From Rosettibacter sp037481715 (GTDB lineage Bacteria > Bacteroidota > Ignavibacteria > Ignavibacteriales > Melioribacteraceae): 64,000 nt of DNA. Shown here one piece after another: positions 19,040 to 26,716 of this stretch (position 1 is its first letter; each line of letters starts with the position of its first letter). The notes below the pieces were generated by a model, which was not told the origin of the DNA, ran no database searches, and saw only the letters and a list, made by a program, of their open reading frames with translations. Location of the stretch: NCBI GenBank assembly GCA_037481715.1, contig JBBFLD010000005.1, forward strand, positions 203,254-267,253, in the 5' to 3' direction. Position numbers and translations under genes: made by a program.

Positions 19040-19048
19040 TTATCCACA
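19040..19048 (+). promoter_or_regulatory. Consensus DnaA box at the dnaA start
   Basis: TTATCCACA is an exact match to the consensus DnaA box and lies immediately before the preferred dnaA ATG, within the leader or the extended TTG-started frame. It is probably both an origin and an autorepression site. Confidence 0.8.
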
Positions 19049-19151
19049 ATTTTTGTTTTGAAAATGAAAGAAAAACAAAATTTTTTTATTTCAGAACTGG
19101 CACAACTTCCCAGAATATCAACAAATTATTAACATTAAGAAATAACCATAA

Positions 19152-19170
19152 CTCATTGAAATACAATGAG
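19152..19170. repeat. Inverted repeat in the origin region
   Basis: CTCATTG and CAATGAG form a 7-bp stem with a 5-nt loop (AAATA). Role unknown; it lies between two DnaA-box-like sites. Confidence 0.5.
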
Positions 19171-19242
19171 ATGTGGTTAAAACAGCAAAAAAATGAACAT
19201 AAATACAACATCACAAAAAAAGAAAAAGTATCTCTTAATTTG

Positions 19243-19258
19243 TGTGAAACGTTTCACA
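19243..19258. promoter_or_regulatory. 16-bp perfect palindrome, LacI-family-type operator or parS-like site
   Basis: TGTGAAACGTTTCACA reads the same on both strands. The central AACGTT with flanking GTG/CAC resembles operators of the LacI/GalR family. It also uses the two half-sites of the ParB site parS (TGTTTCAC and GTGAAACA) in swapped order, so it is not a standard parS. It lies 175 bp before the asparaginase gene and 206 bp before dnaA. No LacI-family or ParB gene is in the window. Confidence 0.5.
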
Positions 19259-19296
19259 AATCAAAGTTATTAACAAATTATCAACACGTTTTGGTG

Positions 19297-19308
19297 GGGT
19301 TTAAACCC
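19297..19308. repeat. GC-capped 12-bp palindrome
   Basis: GGGTTTAAACCC is a perfect palindrome. With one extra G the symmetry extends to GTGG ... CCAC around it. It directly follows the tandem DnaA-box-like pair at 19267-19286, which makes an origin-related or promoter-related role possible. Confidence 0.5.
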
Positions 19309-19432
19309 ACGTGAAAATATGAGTTGGAAAGCATAAGAGCAAATTAATTTTTACAAAATATTTAAAAATTTTTTCTGCTTAAGAAAGAAAATAATTTTGA
19401 TTAGTTTTCGATAAAATAAAAAGGGAAGAATA

Positions 19433-20407
19433 ATGAAAAATATTCTAATTGTTTTTACAGGTGGAACCTTCTCAATGAAAATTGATGAACAAACAAAAGC
19501 AGCAGTTCCATATTTTCATGGAGAAGAATTAATTAAATTAATTCCCGAAGCAAAAGACTTAGCAAATATTTCTATTTATGAATTTGGGAATTATCCTGGT
19601 CCTCACATGACCCCAGAACTTATGCTAAAGTTATCAAAAGAAATAAAAAAATTTGTAAACGATGAAAACATAGACGGAATAATAATCACTCATGGAACAG
19701 ATACACTTGAAGAGACAGCATATTTTTTAGACCTCGTAATAAAAACGGAAAAACCAATTGTTGTAATTGGTGCAATGAAGACAAGTTCTGAACCAGATTG
19801 GGATGGTCCAAGAAATTTACTTGATGCAATTCATATTATTAATAATCCAAACAGCAGAGGACTAGGTGTTCTTGTTTGTTTAAATGGAGAAATCAATGCG
19901 GCAAGTGAAGTAACAAAAACTCATACTGAAGATGTTGAAACATTCAGGAGTCTTGATTTTGGGGCACTTGGTTTTGTTGAAAGAGGAAAAGTAATTTTTA
20001 ATCGTCTGCCAAGAAAACTTGAAAAGTTCGAAACAGAAAAGATTAATCCAAATGTTGATTTAATAAAAGTATATGCGGGAATGGATGAAAAATTTTTTCG
20101 TTTCTCTGCAGACAGTAATACAGATGGAATCGTTGTAGAAGCAATGGGAGTTGGAAATGTTCCACCAAAAGCTTTTGAAGGAATTAAATATGCAGTAGAG
20201 AAAAATATTCCGGTGGTTCTTGTATCAAGATGCCCAGCAGGAGAAACACTTGATATATATGGATATCCAGGAGCCGGCAAGTGGCTAAAACAAATAGGAG
20301 TAATTTTTGCAGAATATTTGAATGGCCAAAAAGCAAGAATTAAATTAATTGTTTGTCTTGGTATTACAAAAGATGTTAATCAATTAAGAAAAATGTTTGA
20401 AGGATAA
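19433..20407 (+). CDS. L-asparaginase, cytoplasmic type (asparaginase/glutaminase family)
   Basis: Hydrolyses asparagine to aspartate and ammonia. It is 324 aa, with no signal peptide, so the enzyme is probably the cytoplasmic type I. The first catalytic Thr is T12 in VFTGGTFSM, and the second signature is THGTDTLEETAY (about residues 86-97), with the catalytic Thr-Asp pair. The conserved lysine is probably in AMKTSSEPDWDGP. The C-terminal domain contains VVLVSRCPAGETLDIYGYPG, typical of the family. Its stop codon abuts the ATG of the next gene (20408), so the two are translationally coupled. It is the first gene right of the candidate origin. Confidence 0.92.
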   Translation: MKNILIVFTGGTFSMKIDEQTKAAVPYFHGEELIKLIPEAKDLANISIYEFGNYPGPHMTPELMLKLSKEIKKFVNDENIDGIIITHGTDTLEETAYFLDLVIKTEKPIVVIGAMKTSSEPDWDGPRNLLDAIHIINNPNSRGLGVLVCLNGEINAASEVTKTHTEDVETFRSLDFGALGFVERGKVIFNRLPRKLEKFETEKINPNVDLIKVYAGMDEKFFRFSADSNTDGIVVEAMGVGNVPPKAFEGIKYAVEKNIPVVLVSRCPAGETLDIYGYPGAGKWLKQIGVIFAEYLNGQKARIKLIVCLGITKDVNQLRKMFEG

Positions 20408-20920
20408 ATGAAAAAAGATTTTGAAAGATGGATTGCCACATTATTATTGCTGCCAATTATAATTTTTTTAATTATCAATGGAGGAAAATTTATTTTCATT
20501 GATTATATCAATTTATTAATTCATGAAGGAGGGCATGGAATATTCAAAATTTTTGGAAAATTTTTACATGCTCTTGGAGGAACAGTTGTGCAAATATTTA
20601 TTCCTGCAATGTTTGTGTTTTATTATTTGAAAGAAGAGAAAATTTTTTTAGCCCAAATATTTTTAGTTTGGCTTGGAGAAAATTTTTTGAATATTAGTGT
20701 TTATGCAGCAGATGCAAAATCACAAAAGCTGCCTTTATTGGGAGGCAAAAAAGCTTTTCATGATTGGAACTATATTTTGAAAGAACTTGGAATTTTGAAT
20801 TATGATTTTATAGCAGGAAAAATTTTTTATTTTTTTGGCATATTAATATTTATTGCAGCAATATTGCTCCCTTTATACAAAAAGGGCTACAACAAAACAA
20901 ATATTGATTTGAAGTTGTAG
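20408..20920 (+). CDS. Small membrane protein with HExxH motif, M50-like
   Basis: A 170-aa protein with about four hydrophobic segments (about 10-32, 55-80, 83-102, 140-160). Inside the first hairpin it has LLIHEGGHGIFKIFG: the HEGGH fits the HExxH zinc motif of membrane metalloproteases such as M50 (site-2 protease) enzymes. ALGGTVVQIFIPAMFVFYYL follows and resembles the M50 GG/Q-x-x-x-P segment. A later KAFHDWNYILKELG could offer a third ligand. I do not recognise the exact family and cannot tell if it is active. It starts at the base after the asparaginase stop. A terminator overlaps its last codons. Confidence 0.6.
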   Translation: MKKDFERWIATLLLLPIIIFLIINGGKFIFIDYINLLIHEGGHGIFKIFGKFLHALGGTVVQIFIPAMFVFYYLKEEKIFLAQIFLVWLGENFLNISVYAADAKSQKLPLLGGKKAFHDWNYILKELGILNYDFIAGKIFYFFGILIFIAAILLPLYKKGYNKTNIDLKL

Positions 20921-20932
20921 CCCGTAATTTTT
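20884..20932. terminator. Bidirectional terminator overlapping the end of the HExxH gene
   Basis: GGGCTACAAC (20884-20893) and GTTGTAGCCC (20914-20923) form a perfect 10-bp stem with a 20-nt loop. TTTTTT follows on the plus strand and an A-run (20878-20883) precedes it, so it can serve both converging genes. The right arm contains the stop codon of 20408-20920. Confidence 0.85.
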
Positions 20933-22236
20933 TACCATCCAATGAACAATAATTGAATTAATATGAAGATTGGAAGTAAAACAATTAACGAGAACTTATA
21001 AATGTAAGCAAAGAAACTAGGCATTTTGATATTATTTTCTTCTGCCACTGCTTTTACCATAAAGTTTGGACCGTTTCCTATGTAAGTCATGCTTCCAAAC
21101 ATAACGGCTGCAACAGAAATTGCTTTAAGTAACTCTTCTGGTATTCCTGCTACAAGAGTTCCAGTATTAATTCCCAGACCCAAAGCTAAAGAATGAAATG
21201 TTACAGCAGTAGGAGTATTATCAAGGAAACTGCTCAACAGCCCAGTGTAATAATAGAATTGATGAGGCAATGTAACACCAAGTGTATGAGCATTTACTTC
21301 AAGATATAGCAAGCAGGGAACCATAGTTATAAAAATTCCAAAGAATAAATAAGCTACTTCTTTAATTGGTTCCCAAGTAAAGTTATTTGATTCTCTAATA
21401 AGTTTTGGAGTAAATAGAAGAGAAAAAATAGCCATTGATAGAATAGCACCTTCACGAATAAACTTATAATATTCATTCTTTTCAATGAAATGTAAATATT
21501 GTTCGTTCAAGAAAGCAACAGATAAAACAACACCAGCAAGCCATAGGAAATTTAATTTTCCTTCTAACTTAATTGGCTTGATATAAGCTTTGTCTTTTTG
21601 AATAGCAGCTTTGGGTTCCTTTTTGTAATAATAAGAATCAACTAAAAAATAGATTAATAGTAATAGAGCATTAGTAAAGATCCATTCAGGAAATAACTTT
21701 AGGAACCAAGTAAAATGAGCACCGCGCAAATACATCATAAATAATGGTGGATCTCCAAGTGGAGTTAACAAACCGCCGCAGTTAGCAATAATTCCAATGA
21801 AGAACAAAATTGTGTGAACTTTGAATTGTCTTTCCTTATTTGTTTGAATTACAGGCCGTATGAGAAGCATTGCAGCACCAGTAGTTCCCATGAACGAAGC
21901 AAGTACAGCACCAATTCCTAAAAATAAAGTATTAATTGAAGGCTTAGCTTCAATATCGCCGGATAAATAAATTCCTCCTGTTATTGTAAAAAGAGAACCA
22001 AGAAGAATTATAAAAGGAATGTAATCAAACACCATTGTTTCATAAAGATGACCGCCTAAATTAGAAGAAATAAGAAAAACTGCAGCTGGAATACTTAAAA
22101 TAATAGCAATAATAAGTTTGTTAGAATTTTTTTCCCAGAAATGATTCCATACAAGAGGAAAAATTGCTATTGATAAAAGCATCAAAACGAAAGGAAGTAA
22201 ACTAAGCAACGGAATAGAAATGCTGTGTGTTTCCAT
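20932..22236 (-). CDS. Na+/H+ antiporter-like ion transporter (IT superfamily, NhaD-type)
   Basis: A 434-aa inner-membrane transporter with about 11-12 hydrophobic segments. Diagnostic stretches are GTTGAAMLLIRPVI, NCGGLLTPLGDPPLFMMYLR, LSSFLDNTPTAVTFHSLALG and FGSMTYIGNGPNFMVKAVAE. These are shared by the NhaD/ArsB/citrate-transporter (IT) superfamily, where DNTP and GNGPN lie in the two re-entrant loops. Sodium/proton exchange is the likely activity by family; the substrate is not proven by sequence. It converges with the HExxH gene and shares the terminator with it. Confidence 0.85.
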   Translation of the reverse strand: METHSISIPLLSLLPFVLMLLSIAIFPLVWNHFWEKNSNKLIIAIILSIPAAVFLISSNLGGHLYETMVFDYIPFIILLGSLFTITGGIYLSGDIEAKPSINTLFLGIGAVLASFMGTTGAAMLLIRPVIQTNKERQFKVHTILFFIGIIANCGGLLTPLGDPPLFMMYLRGAHFTWFLKLFPEWIFTNALLLLIYFLVDSYYYKKEPKAAIQKDKAYIKPIKLEGKLNFLWLAGVVLSVAFLNEQYLHFIEKNEYYKFIREGAILSMAIFSLLFTPKLIRESNNFTWEPIKEVAYLFFGIFITMVPCLLYLEVNAHTLGVTLPHQFYYYTGLLSSFLDNTPTAVTFHSLALGLGINTGTLVAGIPEELLKAISVAAVMFGSMTYIGNGPNFMVKAVAEENNIKMPSFFAYIYKFSLIVLLPIFILIQLLFIGW

Positions 22237-22423
22237 TTTTTCTCACATAAATTAGTTAAAAATTCCAGCAAAACTAAAATTTTTATGTTAATGAATCAAT
22301 TGAAGCTAAGAAATTAATAAAAATATAATTTTGTAAGAAAAATTCCGTTTAGAGAAAAATTATGTTAAAAATAAGATTATTATCTTTTGTAAATTTGCTT
22401 TGTAAATCAGGAAAGATATAAAA

Positions 22424-23611
22424 ATGCTTGACCCAAAAATTTTTCATCGAAAACTCGATTCTCTGCTTTCAAAAATAGGACAAGAAAAATCCGGCAAAGA
22501 TTTTCTTTCAACAATTGTAACAGAACTCGAAAATACATTTGGTTACGATTTACATATTGGCAATGGAAGGATTTATGAAGAAAGAGAAAATGAATATGTT
22601 TTAATCTTCTCAAAAGAAAATCATTCACTGGAAAAAATACCAGCAGATTCAAAAGCAGTTCAATTATTGCTCAAATCAAAAACATACATTTTTGACGACC
22701 CGTCAGTTTCAATAGACAGCACGGTAGGTAAGAATGGTGAATATAGAATTCCAGCAGCAATAACAGTTAAAGGAAAAGAACAAAGATGGATTTTTATTTT
22801 TGATTTAATGAGCGGCTGGATTAGAGAAGAAATAGAATTATGCTTGAATGCAGTCCGAACAGTTTTGAATTACAGATTAACATCTGAAGCAGTAAAAAGT
22901 GAAATGGAACAGGCTGTTCAAATTCAGCAAAGTTTGTTACCAATAACAGCACCAGAGTTTGAAGGATTAACAGTAGCTGGCAGGTCTATTCCTGCTGAAA
23001 TGGTTGGCGGCGACCTTTATGATTATTTCAATTTCGATAATGAAGTTTTTGGTGTATGCATTGGAGATGCAAGTGGTCATGGGTTGCCCGCTGCTTTGCT
23101 TGTTAGAGATGTTGTAACTGGATTAAGAATGGGTCTTGAAAAACATCTTAAAATGGTCTACACTTTCAAAAAACTTAACAATGTTATTTATAGAAGTGTT
23201 TATTCAACAAGTTTTGTTTCATTGTTTTATGCAGAAATAGAAAAGAATGGAAATATAATTTATGTGAATGCTGGCCATCCAGCACCATTATTATATGATG
23301 GAAATGAATTTATTGAGCTTGATTCAACTGGATTAATTTTTGGAGCACTTCCAGAAATTAATATTCATCGAGGACACGCATTTATGAAACCAGGAAGTCT
23401 GCTTGTTCTTTACAGTGATGGAATTATAGAAAGAAAAAATGGCAACGAAAATGATTTTGACATTTCAGGATTAAAAAGAATAATTAAAGAACACTTCGAC
23501 AAAACACCCGAACAATTGCTGGATATAATTTTTGACACACTTTATGTTTATGGAGGAGGAAAAAACTGGGACGATGATGCAACAGTTGTAATAATACGAA
23601 GAGATAAGTAA
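22424..23611 (+). CDS. SpoIIE/RsbU-type PP2C phosphatase with N-terminal GAF-like domain
   Basis: A 395-aa serine/threonine phosphatase of the kind that controls anti-anti-sigma factors in partner switching. Residues about 15-150 look like a GAF-type sensory domain. A short helix with QAVQIQQSLLP follows, then the PP2C core: GGDLYDYF, CIGDASGHGLPAALLV, NAGHPAPLLYDGNEF, LVLYSDGIIE and NWDDDATVVIIR, which supply the metal-binding aspartates. No transmembrane segment. AGGAAAGA lies 9 bp before the ATG. No anti-sigma kinase or STAS protein lies next to it. The ClC gene follows after 9 bp in the same direction. Confidence 0.9.
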   Translation: MLDPKIFHRKLDSLLSKIGQEKSGKDFLSTIVTELENTFGYDLHIGNGRIYEERENEYVLIFSKENHSLEKIPADSKAVQLLLKSKTYIFDDPSVSIDSTVGKNGEYRIPAAITVKGKEQRWIFIFDLMSGWIREEIELCLNAVRTVLNYRLTSEAVKSEMEQAVQIQQSLLPITAPEFEGLTVAGRSIPAEMVGGDLYDYFNFDNEVFGVCIGDASGHGLPAALLVRDVVTGLRMGLEKHLKMVYTFKKLNNVIYRSVYSTSFVSLFYAEIEKNGNIIYVNAGHPAPLLYDGNEFIELDSTGLIFGALPEINIHRGHAFMKPGSLLVLYSDGIIERKNGNENDFDISGLKRIIKEHFDKTPEQLLDIIFDTLYVYGGGKNWDDDATVVIIRRDK

Positions 23612-23620
23612 GAGGATAGG

Positions 23621-25639
23621 TTGTTTGCAAGAACAGAAAAAATTTTTTCTCAAGCAGTAAAAAACGATTTTACATTAAATATTATTTATGCTGTTGTGAC
23701 CGGTATTGTAGTAGGTCTTGCTGCAGTTCTGTTTCATGATTCAATAGAATTTTTTAATAAGTTATTTTTTCATCAAACAACAAGTGGTTTGTTTTTTCTT
23801 GGAGCTGCTGCTGTTATAGTAATTCCTGCAATTGGAATGTTAATCCAGAGTATAATGATTTTTCTTTCGCCCGAATATGCAAGTAAAAAAGGTGTTACAG
23901 AAGTTATAAAAGCAGTTGCAGCAAAGGGAAATAGAATTCCTTTCCGCTCAACAGTTTTTAATTTTTTTGCTGCTGTCATAAGTATTGGTTCTGGTAATAC
24001 CGTTGGTCCAGAAGGTCCCGCTGCTCGTCTTGGAGGTGGAATTGCAAATAAACTATCGTTTCTTCTTAACTTGCCTGATAACAAAAAAAGAATTCTTACT
24101 GCTGCTGGTGCAGGAGCGGCTATATCAGCAATTTTTAATACTCCAATGGGGGGAATCTTTTTTGCACTCGAAATAATTCTATTAAACGAATTTTCAACAA
24201 CAAGTTTTCCTGTTTTAATTCTATCTTCTATTTCTGCAAGTGCAGTATCAAGAACTTTTTTGGGAAATAAATCTGTATTTATTTTCCACAGCCCAGATGC
24301 CGGAAGCTATATTCATTTATATCACTATGCTTTGCTTGGAATTATCGCAGGTATAATTTCTTTTGCATTTGTGAGTTATTCAGATAAAACAGAAAAAATT
24401 TTCAAAAGTGTTCTAAAAAAAATTCCTCAATGGATTATAATGACTTCTGTTGGCTTGATTGTAGGAATATGCGGCTACTTTTATAAATACATTTTTGGCA
24501 TTGGTTATAATGGCATCAATCAAATTTTATCCGGCTCTTTAACTTTTCAGATGGTTTTAATACTGCTTGTTTTGAAATTTATTCTTGTGCCTCTTATTCT
24601 AAATTCCGGAGGATTTGGAGGAATCTTTGCCCCATCATTATTTATTGGAGCTTGTGCAGGTTATTTGTATGGTGCTGGATTAAATTATCTTTTTGGAAAC
24701 CAATTTGATGTTACTGCATTTGTTCTCGTGGGAATGGGAGCCGTTCTCGGAGGAATTAACTTCATACCAATTTCTGCTATTCTTATAATTTTTGAAATGA
24801 CTAAAGATTATTCTTTCATTCTGCCTTTGATGCTTGCAGTTATAACAAGCACAATGTTTGTTCAATTGACCTTAAAAAAATCTATTCATGAACGATATCT
24901 TGAACAGCAAGGTTATCGCATTTCAACAAGAAGTGAAATAAATTTAAGTTTGATACCAGTAAAATCTGTAATGAAGAACGATATAGTCCTAATTTCAGAA
25001 GAATCATCTTTACCGCATTTGATAAAAGAATTGATAGAAAGCAGGCACAATGTTTTCTATGTGACTGATAAAAATGGAAATTTGAGAGGATATATATCAG
25101 AGTCTGATTTGAGGTCTTTAATTACAGAGTATGAGAGCATAAGAGATATTCTTGTTGCAGGCGACATTGCAACAAATAAAATTATTTCTGTAACAGAGGA
25201 CGACACTTTGGATGATGTTTTAAAACTTTTCGAAATTTATGATATAGATGAATTCCCGGTATTATCATCTGACAAAAGCAAAATACTCGGAACTATAAGC
25301 AGAAGCGACCTTGTTACAATTTATAACAAAGAAAATCTTAAAGCAGAACTTATTGAACGTTTATCATTCAACTTGATAAAACTCAAACAGGTAAAAAGAA
25401 TAAAAATTTTTGAAGGTTATTCAATTATAGAAAAAAATCCTCCGCAGGAATTAATTGGAAAAACACTCTCGCAGCTTGATTTTAGAAAGAACTTTGGTTT
25501 AGAAGTTTTAATGATAAAAAAAGATTCTTCAGAAAATGAAAATATAATTTTTCCTCATCCTCATTATATCATTGAAAAAGAGGATAAACTCATTTTGTTC
25601 GGCAGGGATGAAAATGTAGATAAAGCAGAAAACTGGTAA
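23621..25639 (+). CDS. ClC chloride channel/transporter with CBS pair and RCK-C (TrkA_C) domain
   Basis: A 672-aa membrane protein. Residues about 20-425 form the ClC pore, with GSGNTVGPEGPAARLGGG (the GxExGP-type selectivity segment, gating Glu retained), GGFGGIFAPSLFIGA (GxFxP) and an ISAILIIFEMT helix. A CBS pair follows (about 447-570: VMKNDIVLISEESS and NKIISVTEDDTLDDVLKLF). The last 85 residues match a TrkA_C/RCK-C ligand-binding domain (LIGKTLSQLDFRKNFGLEVL, EKEDKLILFGR). The Glu suggests H+/Cl- exchange rather than a pure channel. It starts with TTG after AGAGGAT. Nucleotide regulation is inferred from the domains. Confidence 0.92.
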   Translation: MFARTEKIFSQAVKNDFTLNIIYAVVTGIVVGLAAVLFHDSIEFFNKLFFHQTTSGLFFLGAAAVIVIPAIGMLIQSIMIFLSPEYASKKGVTEVIKAVAAKGNRIPFRSTVFNFFAAVISIGSGNTVGPEGPAARLGGGIANKLSFLLNLPDNKKRILTAAGAGAAISAIFNTPMGGIFFALEIILLNEFSTTSFPVLILSSISASAVSRTFLGNKSVFIFHSPDAGSYIHLYHYALLGIIAGIISFAFVSYSDKTEKIFKSVLKKIPQWIIMTSVGLIVGICGYFYKYIFGIGYNGINQILSGSLTFQMVLILLVLKFILVPLILNSGGFGGIFAPSLFIGACAGYLYGAGLNYLFGNQFDVTAFVLVGMGAVLGGINFIPISAILIIFEMTKDYSFILPLMLAVITSTMFVQLTLKKSIHERYLEQQGYRISTRSEINLSLIPVKSVMKNDIVLISEESSLPHLIKELIESRHNVFYVTDKNGNLRGYISESDLRSLITEYESIRDILVAGDIATNKIISVTEDDTLDDVLKLFEIYDIDEFPVLSSDKSKILGTISRSDLVTIYNKENLKAELIERLSFNLIKLKQVKRIKIFEGYSIIEKNPPQELIGKTLSQLDFRKNFGLEVLMIKKDSSENENIIFPHPHYIIEKEDKLILFGRDENVDKAENW

Positions 25640-25645
25640 TAATTT

Positions 25646-26527
25646 TTAGTAGTTTGTTTTTATTTGTTGAATAAGTATTCCGCCCACAATAAATATCAAT
25701 CCCAAAACAGAAGATGCAAACAATTTTTCTTCAAGAACAACAGAGATAAAAATCAAAGATATGAATGGAGAAAGATAAGCAAGAGTTGCAGTGTGCGCTT
25801 TGTTTTCGCTTAATGATAATGCTTTCATCCATAGGAAAAATGTTATGCCCATTTCAAAAAATCCAATGTAAACCGCACCAAATAAATATTTCATTTCGAA
25901 ATTTAAATCCGGCTCAAATAATATGATGTAAAAAACAATTAATATTGTGCCGAATAAAAATGAGCCAAAAAGTTTTTCTGATGGTTCTCTGCTGTCGAGT
26001 AAATTTAATATCCAAAATAAACCCCACACAACAGAACTTCCGACTGCAAGACTTACACCAGCAATGTTATGGAAATGAAGACTTATTAAATTTCCTCTCG
26101 TTGCAATAATAATAACACCGGTGAAAGCAATGAGCAAGCCAATAATTGTTCTCAAAGTTAATTTGTTTTTTAAGAACAATACAGAAAAAATAGAAATGAC
26201 AATAGGCCATGTGTAATTAAGAGGAAGAGCTTCCTGAGCAGGTAAAATGGAGTATGCCTTAAATAAAATTAAGTAGTAAAGAAAAGGATTAATTATTCCA
26301 AGCACCAGATTATTTTTAAAATCTTTTCCTTTAGTTATCAAATAAATATTCTTTTTGTTGTTAACAAATTCAAAGACTAAAAAAATTATTGTGCTTGTTA
26401 AAGAAGAAATAAACAGCAGGTGAGGAACACTCATTCCTTTCAATGTAAGCTTAAATGCTGTAGCTGAAGTCGACCAAAGCAAAATTGATGCTATTGCAAA
26501 TAAAAATGATTTTAACTTATTGCTCAT
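25646..26527 (-). CDS. DMT-family (EamA) transporter
   Basis: A 293-aa inner-membrane protein with about ten hydrophobic helices in two EamA repeats (about 8-138 and 152-288). Typical marks are ILLWSTSATAFKLTLKG at the start, LNYTWPIVISIFSVLFLKNK at the end of repeat 1 and ATLAYLSPFISLIFISVVL near the end of repeat 2. EamA proteins export metabolites or amino acids, and no substrate can be assigned. It converges with the ClC gene, whose stop is 6 bp away. Confidence 0.85.
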   Translation of the reverse strand: MSNKLKSFLFAIASILLWSTSATAFKLTLKGMSVPHLLFISSLTSTIIFLVFEFVNNKKNIYLITKGKDFKNNLVLGIINPFLYYLILFKAYSILPAQEALPLNYTWPIVISIFSVLFLKNKLTLRTIIGLLIAFTGVIIIATRGNLISLHFHNIAGVSLAVGSSVVWGLFWILNLLDSREPSEKLFGSFLFGTILIVFYIILFEPDLNFEMKYLFGAVYIGFFEMGITFFLWMKALSLSENKAHTATLAYLSPFISLIFISVVLEEKLFASSVLGLIFIVGGILIQQIKTNY

Positions 26528-26716
26528 TAAAAAAATTTATTTTGAATAACATTATAATCAAACCTGTATGACAAATCAAATCCAATGTTTAATCGTTGAT
26601 GATTAAAAATGTTTAAATGATGAATTTTTTCTCTCTTCAATAAACTTATTTTTTGTTTGAACCCAATACACTATTTTGATGCAGGCAATTATTAATTACT
26701 TATTAAAAGGTGAATT

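Larger units (their letters stand above)
19038..19432. promoter_or_regulatory. Candidate oriC / dnaA-ansA divergent region
   Basis: A 395-bp gap where gene direction switches from the all-minus block to plus. DnaA-box-like sites: TTATCCACA at 19040-19048 (perfect), TGTGGTTAA at 19172-19180 (one mismatch, reverse), TTATTAACA at 19126-19134 and 19267-19275 (weak), and TTATCAACA at 19278-19286 (one mismatch). Inverted repeats are at 19152-19170, 19243-19258 and 19297-19308. Both the dnaA and asparaginase promoters must lie here. The co-orientation of all genes to the left, the clustering of boxes, and dnaA itself support an origin. GC-skew over the whole genome would be decisive. Confidence 0.65.

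Noticed and set aside
19243..19258. Standard parS site
   Set aside because: The half-sites are in the wrong order relative to parS, so a plain parS call would be wrong; kept as an open finding.
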